Below, piece after piece: positions 15,644 to 22,312 of a stretch of 33,238 nucleotides of DNA. How positions within the stretch are numbered: position 1 is the first letter of the stretch; every line of letters begins with the position of its first letter. Source of the stretch: Prevotella sp. GTDB lineage: Bacteria; Bacteroidota; Bacteroidia; Bacteroidales; Bacteroidaceae. The stretch is from positions 1 through 33,238 of the forward strand of contig JAIDEM010000217.1 in assembly GCA_029054825.1 (NCBI GenBank), read 5' to 3'. The notes under the pieces are model-generated. The model did no database searches and was not told where the DNA came from. It was given only the letters and a program-made list of their open reading frames with translations. A program made the translations under genes and the position numbers.

Positions 15644-15745
15644 CCACATGGGCATGTTTGCTTGAGGTTATAGTTTTCGTTGTTGAGCTATAGAGACTGT
15701 ATCGGTTATATCGCCTCTACCTCTCAAAACACCGCCACCTGCCTC

Positions 15746-17185
15746 TCAGAGTCCCTCCACAGAGAATGTGCCGACATCCTGAAGCGTCACTCTCGTGCAC
15801 TCTGGAGAGGAGACATTCTTGAAAGTGACGTTCTCTACAGGAGACTCCGGCAGTCCGATGGCCTTGATGAAGTCCTTGCATTGCTCTACTGTGAGACCGT
15901 CAAAGTGTATGTTGCGGAAATAAGGCGTCAGCTTCGGGTCGTTGTCCTTATTGAAACGCTCCGCGAGCTTGCCGACGTATGTCGCCGAACCGAGCATGTC
16001 CCAGTATACGGCGCGTGTACGTGGATTCACCATACGGATATTCTCAAACCACAGGTTCTCGCCTCCTCCTCCGCGCGGACGGCGTGTCTTGAAGTATATG
16101 CCGTATTTCGGGCTCTCTATCGTGACGTCATGCATGTACACGTTTCTTATCCCTGCCGCCGTCTCCGAACCGACAGTAAGACCTCCTGCCCCGCGCTTTG
16201 CCGTGCAGTGGCGTATGACGACATTCTCCGTAGGGCGCGCTTTCATGAGACCGTCCATGCCACGGCCCGCCTTCAGTGTGAAGCAGTCGTCGCCGCAGTC
16301 GAGAGTGGTGTACTCTATGAGCGCGTTCCTCGAGGAGTCAATGTCTATACCATCGGTACGTGCTATGCCGGCACTGCTCACCGTGACACCGCGGATGATT
16401 ATGTTTTCGCAGTATACCGGCACGATATTCCAGAAGATGCTACCTTCAAGGGTCACTCCTTCAAGCAGGACATTGCGTGAATTCATCGGACCGAAGAAGA
16501 CCGGAAGGCAGAGCGTGCCGAGGTGGCGCTCGCCGGCTGTCGTCTTCATGGTCTTAGGACTCCGCGGCTCAAAGCCGTAACGCTCCGTAGGAATCGTGCC
16601 GTCGAAGATTCTCTGCTCAAAAGGCATTGTCTGCACGAACTCCGGTATTCCTGCCATAGTAAGCTTCAGCAGTTCGCAGTCACGCGGAGGGGCGATGAGC
16701 TTTCCCTTGCCGACAACGGCGATATTCTCCGCTCCGTCGGCATAAATCATTGCTCCTGGGCCATAGATGTCCACGCCTTCGTTACGGCAGGCAACGACAG
16801 GAAGATAGTCTTTCAGGTCACCGGAGAAGCACAGTTCCGCGCCCTCGCTGACCTGCAGGCAGACATTGCTTTTGAGAATAATCCTGCCGGTGTGCCATTT
16901 CCCTTTAGGCACGATGACTGTACCTCCGCCTTTACTTGACAACTTGTCTATGGCTGGCTGTATGTCGGAGGACTTCCTGATGACCGTCTTGCGCGCCGAG
17001 AATACCGGACGCTGCAGCTGAGGCATGTCAAAAGGTGCATTGATAGGTTCTATCTCTGCCGGATACTGGGCAGATGCAGAAAATGTAATGAGCATGAGGA
17101 GACTGGCAACCATGCCACGTAAGCCATGATTCGCATACGGCAAGCCAGAGCTTGGATGTGAAAGCCCGAATGAAAAAAGATGCAT
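15746..17185 (-). CDS. GH28 polygalacturonase
   Basis: A 479-residue exported glycoside hydrolase family 28 enzyme that would hydrolyse alpha-1,4-galacturonosyl bonds of polygalacturonate or its oligosaccharides. The beta-helix carries the family motifs in order: TDGID (277-281), GDD (298-300; Asp281, Asp299 and Asp300 are the expected acid/base residues), GGLTVGSE (334-341; this replaces the fungal GHG motif, as in many bacterial members) and YFKTR (364-368, substrate-binding Lys/Arg). It opens ASDIQ-like SSDIQPAIDKLSSKGGGTVIVPKG. Two starts are possible: 17185 gives 24 residues before a hydrophobic signal segment, 17113 begins right at it (MVASLLMLITFSASAQ). With the promoter at 17211-17242, 17113 would give a leader of about 90 nt like the two other promoters in the locus. 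First gene of the third pectin unit. Confidence 0.9.
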   Translation of the reverse strand: MHLFSFGLSHPSSGLPYANHGLRGMVASLLMLITFSASAQYPAEIEPINAPFDMPQLQRPVFSARKTVIRKSSDIQPAIDKLSSKGGGTVIVPKGKWHTGRIILKSNVCLQVSEGAELCFSGDLKDYLPVVACRNEGVDIYGPGAMIYADGAENIAVVGKGKLIAPPRDCELLKLTMAGIPEFVQTMPFEQRIFDGTIPTERYGFEPRSPKTMKTTAGERHLGTLCLPVFFGPMNSRNVLLEGVTLEGSIFWNIVPVYCENIIIRGVTVSSAGIARTDGIDIDSSRNALIEYTTLDCGDDCFTLKAGRGMDGLMKARPTENVVIRHCTAKRGAGGLTVGSETAAGIRNVYMHDVTIESPKYGIYFKTRRPRGGGGENLWFENIRMVNPRTRAVYWDMLGSATYVGKLAERFNKDNDPKLTPYFRNIHFDGLTVEQCKDFIKAIGLPESPVENVTFKNVSSPECTRVTLQDVGTFSVEGL

Positions 17186-17210
17186 TGTTATTAGTTTGAT
17201 ATTATGCTTG

Positions 17211-17242
17211 CAAAGTTACTAACTATTTTTGATATAGGCAAA
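17211..17242 (-). promoter_or_regulatory. Bacteroidetes-type promoter of the GH28 unit
   Basis: On the minus strand TTTG (17239-17242) and TAACTTTG (17211-17218) match the -33 and -7 consensus exactly, with a 20-nt spacer. Transcription would start near 17204. Confidence 0.75.
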
Positions 17243-17400
17243 TATTTTCATGTAAAAAGTGGGTGGTGGTGATTTGGTCGTTTAGTGGTTTAGTCGTTTA
17301 GTGATTCAGTGGTTTGACAAACACCGACAACCGCATAATCTAATCTATGAGAATAAAACACCTACCCCCCACACACCATAACCGTAAAACCGCACGTAGC

Positions 17401-17582
17401 ATCTCACCACAAATGTAGGGACGTACCGTGGTGCATCCGTCACGGCGTGAAACGCCGATTAGTCGTTTAGTGGTTTGGTTATTTGGTGGAAAGATACTCA
17501 GTAATCATGCTCCAGCAGCAGATACGGCGTTTCACACCGCTTTCGGACGCACCACGGTACATCCCTACATTTGTGGTGAGAT
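17401..17582. mobile_element. MITE-like element 1 (182 bp, long terminal inverted repeats)
   Basis: The ends are 34-bp inverted repeats with one mismatch (17401-17434 against 17549-17582), starting ATCTCACCACAAATGTAGGG. Pairing continues inward, with small gaps, to TGAAACGCCG/CGGCGTTTCA. The 60-odd bp centre has no coding capacity but contains a TCGTTTAGTGGTTT motif. Non-coding, palindromic, and sharing the GTAGGGACGTACCGTGGTGC core with other copies nearby, it fits a non-autonomous transposable or palindromic repeat family. Confidence 0.7.
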
Positions 17583-17598
17583 TCTACGCATAACCGTT

Positions 17599-17683
17599 GT
17601 TTGGTCGTTTAGTGGTTTAGCTAATACCGCATAACCACTCAACCGTACATAACCGTATAACCCGCAAAGAAACTATCAATCAA
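17599..17683. repeat. Direct and inverted repeat unit downstream of MITE 1
   Basis: This unit (GATTCTACGCATAACCGTTG just before it, then GTCGTTTAGTGGTTTAGCTA) recurs in direct orientation after MITE 2 (17867-17930) and, inverted and diverged, at 15452-15537. It seems to travel with the palindromic elements. Confidence 0.7.
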
Positions 17684-17697
17684 ATATGCCCCTGTGA

Positions 17698-17790
17698 GAA
17701 TATTGCGTGAGCAGTAGGGACGTACCGTGGTGCGTCCGAAACGGTGTGAAACGCCGATGACTATGCTTTGTCATTTAAGCGTCCACCAAT
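17698..17790. repeat. Right arm of the 93-bp inverted repeat bracketing GH28
   Basis: Reverse complement of 15551-15643 at 92 of 93 positions. It contains the left end of MITE-like element 2. The two arms lie about 2.05 kb apart with only GH28 and its promoter in between. Confidence 0.9.
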
Positions 17791-17853
17791 TTGTCTCATC
17801 ACAACCAGTCATGTGCGTTTCACGCACGTCGGACGCACCACGGTACGTCCCTA
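17715..17853. mobile_element. MITE-like element 2 (139 bp)
   Basis: TAGGGACGTACCGTGGTGCG at the left end (17715 on) is mirrored at the right end (to 17853) by CGCACCACGGTACGTCCCTA. Pairing extends, with small differences, through CGTCCG to GTGAAACGC/GCGTTTCAC, leaving a non-coding centre of about 60 bp. Same family as element 1. Confidence 0.7.
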
Positions 17854-17951
17854 TATTTGTGTTGAGATTCTACGCATAACCGTTGTTTAGTCGTTTCGTG
17901 GTTTAGCTAATACCGCATAGCCGTATAACTGCATAATCCCCCCCAAAAAAA

Positions 17952-18036
17952 CATCCGTCACCTTTCGCATGCTAAAAGGTGACGGATGGCATCATAAAAG
18001 GTAACGGTTTACACGGCAAAAGGTCACCTTTCGCAA
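17952..18036. repeat. AAAGGTnACCTTT palindrome cluster, copy A
   Basis: CATCCGTCACCTTT (17952-17965) and AAAGGTGACGGATG (17975-17988) form a perfect 14-bp inverted repeat with a 9-nt loop. AAAAGGTAACGG and the small palindrome AAAGGTCACCTTT follow. The whole stretch aligns with the reverse complement of 30276-30367, including ACCTTTCGCATG and GGCAAAAGGT blocks. Confidence 0.8.
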
Positions 18037-18173
18037 GGCGTACAGACAGATATTTCCAAGCAGTTGATTATCAACAATTTCACAATTCGTCCTTTCACAC
18101 GTCTTAATCGTGGTGATGGAATAACGAAAGAACGGACGCAACAGTCGTGAAATCATGGAGGATAGAAAAGGAA

Positions 18174-18203
18174 ACGGGCAGAGTCCGTAATGGCTCTGCC
18201 CGT
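18174..18203 (-). terminator. Terminator of the 18269-19759 gene
   Basis: On the minus strand ACGGGCAGAG (18203-18194) pairs perfectly with CTCTGCCCGT (18183-18174) around a 10-nt loop, followed by TTCCTTTTC. The stem lies about 65 nt past the stop codon. Confidence 0.85.
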
Positions 18204-18268
18204 CATTTATCTTTAAGGCTGTGGGCGTATCTCCACGCTGTCACAGCCTGTCTGTGCGCTTTAAGGAA

Positions 18269-19759
18269 TTACTTAACGCGCTGACCTGCGATGTTGAAGT
18301 CACCGATCATGATCTGACCGTTCTTGAAGACCTTCTTAGGAGCTACCTTTGTAGCCTCTGCAGCCTCTACATTCTCGATACCTGTACCATCAGTGAACGG
18401 AGCGAACTCGAAGCCGTGGAAACCAATCTGTGAGGAATCCTGGAAGAGCCATACGGTCTGTCCTTTCTTGATATTGTAGATGATATTGCCCCAGAATGGC
18501 TGGCCACCTGCCTGTGTGCCTGCGATAACGTAAGGCTTTGCAGGGTCGTTGAGAACCTCGATGTCTGCATTGGTGAGGAACTTCTTTGTGCCGTCTGCGT
18601 TTGTCTGGTTGTTCATGTAACCCTCTACCTTGAAAGGAACGATGTCTCTTGTCTCCTCGTCAATAAGGAATGTGTTACGGTTGCCCTTGTTTACCCATAC
18701 GAAAATCTTCAGCTGACCGTCAGCATCAGATGTGAACTTGTGGTAAAGACCCTGTGCCGGCAACTGGCCACAGCCAGGCTTCCAGTAGTAATAGTTATTC
18801 TCGAGATACTGCGGTACATCGTATGGCTCGCCTGTCTGCGATGCTTGGTAAGCCGCCTTATGGTCATATTCAGGATTCATCTTGTGGAAAGTCTGGCGAT
18901 ATGACTGAAGTGCGCCTTCCTTATATACAGGCTCAATCTCATAACCTGAGACAGGGTTGCCTGTGCCGAGAGCGATACCATAGTGGAGGTCGGATGTATT
19001 GTCATTAAGATGATTCTTGAGCTCGAACTTCATTTCGTTCCACTCTGTAACACTTGTAGCGTCACAAGTCTTTGCTGTAGCGCCGGAAACAGATACACCA
19101 GTGATGTGAGTTGTGCTGTATGTTACTGTGCAAGCACCATCTGTCAACACAGGATTAGCAAACTCGTTGCTGAAAGTCCACTCGTCCTTGAACTTCTCTT
19201 CACCAGAAACATCGTCAATACCGTCCGAAACCTTTGCCCATGTAACTGCAACGTATGACTCTTTCTCGCCAAGAGGACGGTCGTCTTCCTTATCCTCAAT
19301 CTGGTAAACCACTTCAATAGAGTTGACTGTTGCTGCAGAGCCAGTCTGTGTCAGGACAATCTTTGTAGCAGAACCTGTCCATGAACCGGCAGCCCATGTG
19401 CCAGCATCAACTGTAACATCTTCTGCGCCGACATTCTCGCCGTCAACCTTGATGCTACGGATATTACCGACGGATGTCTCAATGGCAAGGGCCGCACCTG
19501 TACCGTATTTCAGGGAAACAACACCGGCTGTGGTAGCGAAACGGACTTTATTCAATGGCGATGATGCATCTTTAGCTACGGTGATATTTACATCGCCTAC
19601 AGTGAGAGCCGCATCTTTGATTTGTGCAGCAGTACCTGTAGTTGCGCCTGTCCAGCCCATAGAGGTAGGATTAGAGAAATCAAATTTTGCTGTCTTGAGT
19701 TCTGCAAAAGCAGACATTGTCACCATAAGGGCAACAAATGAGAGTAAAATTTTTTTCAT
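18269..19759 (-). CDS. Exported protein of unknown function in the pectin locus
   Basis: A 496-residue protein with signal peptide (1-19, SAFA|E). I do not recognise a family. The N-terminal 150 residues are beta-rich and Ala/Thr/Gly-rich (KFDFSNPTSMGWTGATTG, IVLTQTGSAATVNSIEVVY). The middle and C-terminal parts (about 165-455) contain aromatic-rich stretches (LENNYYYWKPGCG, GLYHKFTSDADGQLKIFVWV, WGNIIYNIKKGQTVWLFQDSSQIGF in separate places) that look like a beta-sandwich binding module. The tail (460-496: GIENV...KVFKNGQIMI..FNIAGQRVK) is the short C-terminal segment seen on many Prevotella exported proteins, related to type IX-type sorting tails. It has its own promoter and terminator, lying just after the SusD terminator, so it is separately controlled. 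A carbohydrate-binding or surface role is likely by context only. Confidence 0.7.
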   Translation of the reverse strand: MKKILLSFVALMVTMSAFAELKTAKFDFSNPTSMGWTGATTGTAAQIKDAALTVGDVNITVAKDASSPLNKVRFATTAGVVSLKYGTGAALAIETSVGNIRSIKVDGENVGAEDVTVDAGTWAAGSWTGSATKIVLTQTGSAATVNSIEVVYQIEDKEDDRPLGEKESYVAVTWAKVSDGIDDVSGEEKFKDEWTFSNEFANPVLTDGACTVTYSTTHITGVSVSGATAKTCDATSVTEWNEMKFELKNHLNDNTSDLHYGIALGTGNPVSGYEIEPVYKEGALQSYRQTFHKMNPEYDHKAAYQASQTGEPYDVPQYLENNYYYWKPGCGQLPAQGLYHKFTSDADGQLKIFVWVNKGNRNTFLIDEETRDIVPFKVEGYMNNQTNADGTKKFLTNADIEVLNDPAKPYVIAGTQAGGQPFWGNIIYNIKKGQTVWLFQDSSQIGFHGFEFAPFTDGTGIENVEAAEATKVAPKKVFKNGQIMIGDFNIAGQRVK

Positions 19760-19859
19760 AAATAATTTGTTGTTTTAATTAGTTGAAATAATGTTGTAAT
19801 GTCTTGTTAGTTGGCCTATTGAAAAGAGTAGGCTCGTTTTTAGTTTGATATCGTGGGAG

Positions 19860-19891
19860 CAAAATTACATAATAATAATGACACTTCCAAA
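19860..19891 (-). promoter_or_regulatory. Promoter of the 18269-19759 gene
   Basis: On the minus strand TTTG (19888-19891) and TAATTTTG (19860-19867) match the Bacteroidetes consensus with a 20-nt spacer. The leader to the ATG would be about 95 nt. Confidence 0.78.
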
Positions 19892-19931
19892 TAATTTCCT
19901 GTAAAACAGACACTTTTTGCACAAAAATTAA

Positions 19932-19971
19932 CAAAAAGGGAGATGAGAACAAGTTCCCATCTCCCTTTTTC
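19932..19971 (-). terminator. Terminator of the SusC/SusD operon
   Basis: AAAAAGGGAGATG pairs with CATCTCCCTTTTT around a short loop, with A- and T-runs on both sides. It starts directly after the SusD stop codon on the minus strand and ends the 10-kb first unit before the next promoter. Confidence 0.85.
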
Positions 19972-19972
19972 A

Positions 19973-22300
19973 TTATTTCAGAGGATCGAATATGTCAAGT
20001 CCTTTCTTGAGGTTGTCTTCCCAGCCGATAGTCTGAAGAAGATCCTTATTATTATCCTGGACAGATGAGGTAAGGCCAAGGATATAATAATGAGGCAGAT
20101 ACTTGATGTAGTAATCGGTATGGACACCTGCAGAGACTTTCTCCGAGCCGTCACCCTTGCGGAGCACGCGGACAAGGAATGTCTGGTAGAATTCCTTCAC
20201 GTCGGCAACCTGCTGTGACGCTACCTGCTGCATAACTCCGTCTTCCTCCTTCATATCGTAGAGAGGCTTTGTGAGGTCGATGCCTGCCGGACGATAGTCG
20301 CCATAGCCACCCTTGAAGATTGGGTCTGGGAAGTTAGGGTCTTCGAGAGGATTCTTCACAGTCTTGCTCTTAGCCCAAGTTGTACCGCCGAGGCCTGGAC
20401 CGTCACCGGCATCAACATCCTCATTGACGCGGAACAGCATATTGTCGCGACGCTGTCCGTTGAACTCCTTAAAGCCGAGGTAACGGCATGTGTTGCCACC
20501 CCATCCTGTCAATGTCCATGAATCAGGAGCACCAGGGATTTCGTTGAAGTGTGCACCGCCGTCGAAGAGAAGCCAGCGACGCATGTCGTCGAAACGCTTG
20601 CCTTCGTATGCGAACTCTATCTGACGCTCGTAGAGGATTGCCGCCATACATGCTGCTTCATCACTGGAGAGATTTGTCTGCAGACCGTAGTTGTCGGCTG
20701 ATGTATAGCCTACACGGGCACGAATCTTCTGCAACTGCTCAACAGCAACATCAAGTCTGCCTGACTGGCATGCTGCCTCGGCAAGGTTGAGGAGAACCTC
20801 CGCGTAACGTATCTCCATGTATGTATTGGCAGATCTCTCGAAACCGCTCTGGTCTGAATAGACATAGCGTGGGGAAGAGTTGATGTCCTTATCGTCGGAA
20901 CGCTTGCGGACATACATGCCCTTCACGCCTGACATGAGGTTGTCTGAGCCGTATGCAGAGCCATTCTCGCCATACTCGTCATTAAGTCCTTCTTCCTTCT
21001 CGTACCATGCATAGTTCCAAAGCACATAGTTCTCACCTGTATATGGATTGTTCAGGTTTGAGGTATTCGGGTCACCTGAGAATGCCCAACGTACTCCAGG
21101 GAATGCGAATGTGCGATAGAAGCGCGGGTCACGGTCCATAAATGGGAAACGGCTGTCATAAGGCACAGAACTGTGCTCGAGGACGCTGTTGTCATACTGT
21201 GAAGACTCTGCAGGAATCTTGCCGTCCTTCATAGGGAACATGTCGACAAGCATCGCTGACGGGTTAAGGCCAGAACCGAGGGCATTGCCCGGACGGATGG
21301 TATTCTCCCAGTTGCTGTTCTTCTGATAGTCAGGTGTAGAGCCCTTGAGGATTGTGTTGTAGAGAGTGACAAGCACGCCCTCCTTGTTTGCCTTGCCTCC
21401 GTCAGAGAACATCTTTGCCCAGTTGCTTGCATTGACACCAGGATCTCCCTCGTATGCAAGACCGTGGCCGCATGATGCGAGCACAGGCAGGGATTTGCTG
21501 ATGCAGTCGTATGCATCCTCCCAGCGTTGACGGTCATTGGCGCGGTTGAACAGAGGCGATGCCCAGAGCAGAAGCACACGGCCCTTCAGAGCGAGAGCTG
21601 TACCGGATGTGACACGGCCATAATCGTCACTGCTTGTCCAGCCACCGTTAGCTGTTGCATCGGTCAGGAGAGCCGCTGCATTGTCAAGGTCTTCGCAGAT
21701 GAACTTTATACATTCGGATGTAGATGAGCGCTGAACGAAAGACTCTGCGACAGGGTCCTGGACTTCCTTGATGATTGGCACTCCACCATACCACTTGACG
21801 AGAAGATAGTAACACCATGCACGCCAGAAATACACCTGACCGAGAGCCATATTCCTCTGCTCTTCCGTGATGCCACGGCTGTTTGTGACGCCGCGGATAA
21901 CGTCGTTGACATTGCGTATACGACCCCATGCCATGGTCTGGATATTTCCTGTCATGTTGAATCCCCAGTCGCCGACGGTGCTATGACCGTTCAGGCTGTT
22001 GGACTGGAGTTCTGACTGAGGGTTGACGAAAGAGCCGAAACCGGAATACTCCTCTGTACACTTTGCCAGACCGTCTGCACGGCCGGAGCTGGTAAACTGC
22101 CAGTTGGCATCAGAGTTGATGTCAGGAAGACAGAACTTATAGACATCGCTGATACGTCCCTGAACACCGTCGAAGAACTCATACATCCCAGTATCAGTCT
22201 GATCATAGTTCTTCTTTTCCCGCAGGAACTCATCGCTGCAGGAGGAGATGGTGAGACCTGCAATCAGGGCGGCACCTATGAATTTTATATTTCTCTTCAT
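19973..22300 (-). CDS. SusD/RagB-family outer-membrane lipoprotein
   Basis: A 775-residue surface lipoprotein that captures glycan oligosaccharides and lids the SusC channel. The lipoprotein signal ends LTISSCSDEF with lipidated Cys21. SusD features follow: the N-terminal YDQTDTGMYEFFDGVQGRISDVYKF-type helix in parts, TPR-like helices (YFWRAWCYYLLVKWYGGVPII, at about 170-190), LKGRVLLLWASPLFN, and the C-terminal YAEVLLNLAEAACQSGRLDVAVEQLQKIRARVGY and ILYERQIEFAYEGKRFDDMRRW signatures. At 775 residues it is longer than the usual 500-650, with insertions in the ligand-side loops. It starts 12 bp after susC, so it is co-transcribed. By context the ligand is pectin or galacturonan. Confidence 0.95.
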   Translation of the reverse strand: MKRNIKFIGAALIAGLTISSCSDEFLREKKNYDQTDTGMYEFFDGVQGRISDVYKFCLPDINSDANWQFTSSGRADGLAKCTEEYSGFGSFVNPQSELQSNSLNGHSTVGDWGFNMTGNIQTMAWGRIRNVNDVIRGVTNSRGITEEQRNMALGQVYFWRAWCYYLLVKWYGGVPIIKEVQDPVAESFVQRSSTSECIKFICEDLDNAAALLTDATANGGWTSSDDYGRVTSGTALALKGRVLLLWASPLFNRANDRQRWEDAYDCISKSLPVLASCGHGLAYEGDPGVNASNWAKMFSDGGKANKEGVLVTLYNTILKGSTPDYQKNSNWENTIRPGNALGSGLNPSAMLVDMFPMKDGKIPAESSQYDNSVLEHSSVPYDSRFPFMDRDPRFYRTFAFPGVRWAFSGDPNTSNLNNPYTGENYVLWNYAWYEKEEGLNDEYGENGSAYGSDNLMSGVKGMYVRKRSDDKDINSSPRYVYSDQSGFERSANTYMEIRYAEVLLNLAEAACQSGRLDVAVEQLQKIRARVGYTSADNYGLQTNLSSDEAACMAAILYERQIEFAYEGKRFDDMRRWLLFDGGAHFNEIPGAPDSWTLTGWGGNTCRYLGFKEFNGQRRDNMLFRVNEDVDAGDGPGLGGTTWAKSKTVKNPLEDPNFPDPIFKGGYGDYRPAGIDLTKPLYDMKEEDGVMQQVASQQVADVKEFYQTFLVRVLRKGDGSEKVSAGVHTDYYIKYLPHYYILGLTSSVQDNNKDLLQTIGWEDNLKKGLDIFDPLK

Positions 22301-22312
22301 TATATTCAGGAT

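Larger units (their letters stand above)
15438..15745. other. Repeat-filled gap between the GH28 and PL1 genes
   Basis: No gene is supported here. The 308 bp consist largely of the two repeat segments at 15452-15537 and 15551-15643, followed by about 100 bp with no recognisable feature. No terminator with a T-run is visible on the minus strand, so read-through from GH28 into PL1 is possible. Confidence 0.6.
17186..18268. other. 1.08-kb repeat-dense intergenic region
   Basis: No gene is supported in this gap. It holds, from left to right, the GH28 promoter, TCGTTTAGTGGTTTAG-type repeats (17278-17293, 17294-17309, 17463-17478, 17605-17620, 17891-17906, with variations), two MITE-like palindromes (17401-17582, 17715-17853), the right arm of the GH28-bracketing inverted repeat, the AAAGGTnACCTTT palindromes (17952-18036) and the terminator of the upstream gene (18174-18203). 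Confidence 0.7.

Noticed and set aside
15680..16580. Plus-strand reading frames antisense to GH28
   Set aside because: The minus-strand GH28 motifs are complete and in order; the plus-strand translations are Arg/Cys-rich with no domain.
17270..18050. CRISPR-like array of repeats
   Set aside because: Repeat length and spacing are irregular, the units are palindromic and of several families, and no cas genes are present.
18269..18380. Full type IX secretion sorting domain at the C-terminus of the unknown exported protein
   Set aside because: Only the last 37 residues resemble it; the conserved beta-strand domain of about 70-80 residues is not seen, so a functional signal cannot be claimed.
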